A DNA stretch of 6,781 nucleotides from positions 1-6,781 of the forward strand of contig CBFGZI010000166.1 of NCBI GenBank assembly GCA_965653225.1, given 5' to 3'. The notes beneath the pieces were generated by a model that saw only the letters and a program-made list of their open reading frames with translations, was not told the origin of the DNA and ran no database searches. The position numbers and the translations under genes were made by a program. The DNA comes from JALZDI01 sp965653225 (lineage in GTDB: Bacteria > Actinomycetota > Actinomycetes > Propionibacteriales > Nocardioidaceae). This document shows positions 5,996 to 6,781 of the stretch, piece after piece (the stretch's first letter is position 1; each line of letters opens with the position of its first letter).

Positions 5996-6781
5996 GTGCC
6001 GGCACCGCTCAAGATCGGACAGAAGCTGCACAGCGACGACGGCCGCGTCTACCAGGTCACGGCGCGCATCGGCGACGGCGGCTACGGCGAGGTCTACGAG
6101 GGCTACCGGCTTTCCGCCGACGACAGGCGGCTGATGCGGGTGTGCGTCAAGATCTGCCGCAACCGGCACGACTGGCACGGCGAGGCGTTCTTCGGCGAGC
6201 TGTTGCGCGACGAGCCGGGAGTCGTACGGCTGCACGACGCGTTCGTGGCCGCGACCGGTGTGGCGCACCGGCAGCGACGCCGGCACGTCCTGGTGTTCGA
6301 CTACATGGAGGACGGGACCGTCTTCGAGCGCCTGCAGAACGGCGAGATGGACTGGTCGGAGGCGAAGATCCGCGCGCAGACTCGCAACCTGCTCGAGGTG
6401 CTCGCCCGCCTGCACACCTTCGGCATCACCCATCGCGACCTCAAGCCCGCAAACGTGTTCCTCGACGACGAGGAGCTGCTGCTCGGCGACTTCGGGCTCG
6501 CCCAGATGGCACTGTCCCACCGCGGCAGCCCGGTCACCGCGTGGACTCGGGAGTTCTCGCCGCACAGCATCGTGCAGGACCGCCGTCCCGACTGGGGCCC
6601 GGCCGACGACGTGTTCCAGGTCGGGCTGCTCGCCTGCACGCTGCTACGCCGCGAGGAGGTGTGGGGAGCAGACATCAGCCCGACGCTGGTGACGGAGCTG
6701 CCGGTGGCGGACTGGTTCAAGGCGTGGATCTGGCACGCGACCGGAGCCCGCCAGAACCGCTACGCCAACGCCGCGGAGGCC
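5996..6781 (+). CDS. Hanks-type Ser/Thr protein kinase, N-terminal 262 residues (3' truncated by window)
   Basis: The frame is open from GTG 5996 to the last base with no stop. It encodes most of a eukaryotic-type protein kinase domain. The glycine-rich loop IGDGGYGEVY is at 25-34, the ATP-anchoring Lys52 lies in VCVKI, and Glu63 (or Glu68) could be the helix-C glutamate. The hinge region reads LVFDYMEDGT (99-108). The catalytic loop HRDLKPANV is at 146-154 with catalytic Asp148 and Asn153, and DFGLA is at 165-169 with Mg-binding Asp165. DDVFQVGLL at 204-212 matches the DVWSxG helix-F motif, and ARQNRYANAAEA at 251-262 matches the closing segment of the fold. All catalytic residues are present, so it should be active. 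The APE motif reads SPH (188-190), losing the usual structural Glu. No membrane segment precedes the kinase domain; what follows it is outside the window. The gene is divergent from the TM2 gene. Likely a signalling kinase of unknown target. Confidence 0.9.
   Translation, partial: MPAPLKIGQKLHSDDGRVYQVTARIGDGGYGEVYEGYRLSADDRRLMRVCVKICRNRHDWHGEAFFGELLRDEPGVVRLHDAFVAATGVAHRQRRRHVLVFDYMEDGTVFERLQNGEMDWSEAKIRAQTRNLLEVLARLHTFGITHRDLKPANVFLDDEELLLGDFGLAQMALSHRGSPVTAWTREFSPHSIVQDRRPDWGPADDVFQVGLLACTLLRREEVWGADISPTLVTELPVADWFKAWIWHATGARQNRYANAAEA

Noticed and set aside
5714..6565. A 283-codon minus-strand open frame over the kinase start
   Set aside because: It is antisense to the kinase, which has all catalytic motifs on the plus strand; the antisense translation has none.

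Overview
This is a high-GC window with GTG starts, strong G/C preference at third codon positions and long antisense shadow frames. These features suggest an actinobacterium. The gene families present (NTF2-like/flavin monooxygenase fusion, secreted delta-60-repeat beta-propeller, TM2 protein, Hanks-type kinase) fit a soil-type actinomycete, perhaps Nocardioidaceae-like, but the genus is a guess.

Layout. (1) 1-155: the 3' end of a plus-strand gene, encoding the last hydrophobic segment and charged tail of a probable membrane protein. (2) 156-295: a spacer with a small inverted repeat and a strong ribosome binding site. (3) 296-2149: a 617-residue flavin-dependent monooxygenase with an N-terminal SnoaL/NTF2-like domain. 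(4) 2289-3560: a secreted beta-propeller protein of the delta-60-repeat (DUF5122) type, GTG start. (5) 3607-5190: an FAD-dependent oxidoreductase of the FAD_oxidored family, GTG start, probably read from a leaderless message. (6) 5242-5625 on the minus strand: a TM2-domain membrane protein, convergent with (5). (7) 5626-5995: a 370-base divergent intergenic region with a candidate minus-strand promoter and a perfect 14-bp inverted repeat. (8) 5996 to the window end, plus strand: a Ser/Thr protein kinase cut off by the window edge near the end of its kinase domain.

How the genes relate. Genes 3, 4 and 5 point the same way, but the spacing (139 and 46 bases), the probable separate promoters and their unrelated functions do not make a convincing pathway. 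The two flavoenzymes belong to different families and share no obvious substrate. The TM2 gene and the kinase are divergent and share a long regulatory region, which is the most plausible functional pairing here but is only suggestive. There is no tRNA, rRNA, CRISPR array, insertion sequence or attachment site that I can support.

I looked for an undescribed system and do not see a convincing one. The items most worth a second look are the divergent, partly visible kinase with its upstream long hairpin, and the leaderless start of the FAD oxidoreductase.
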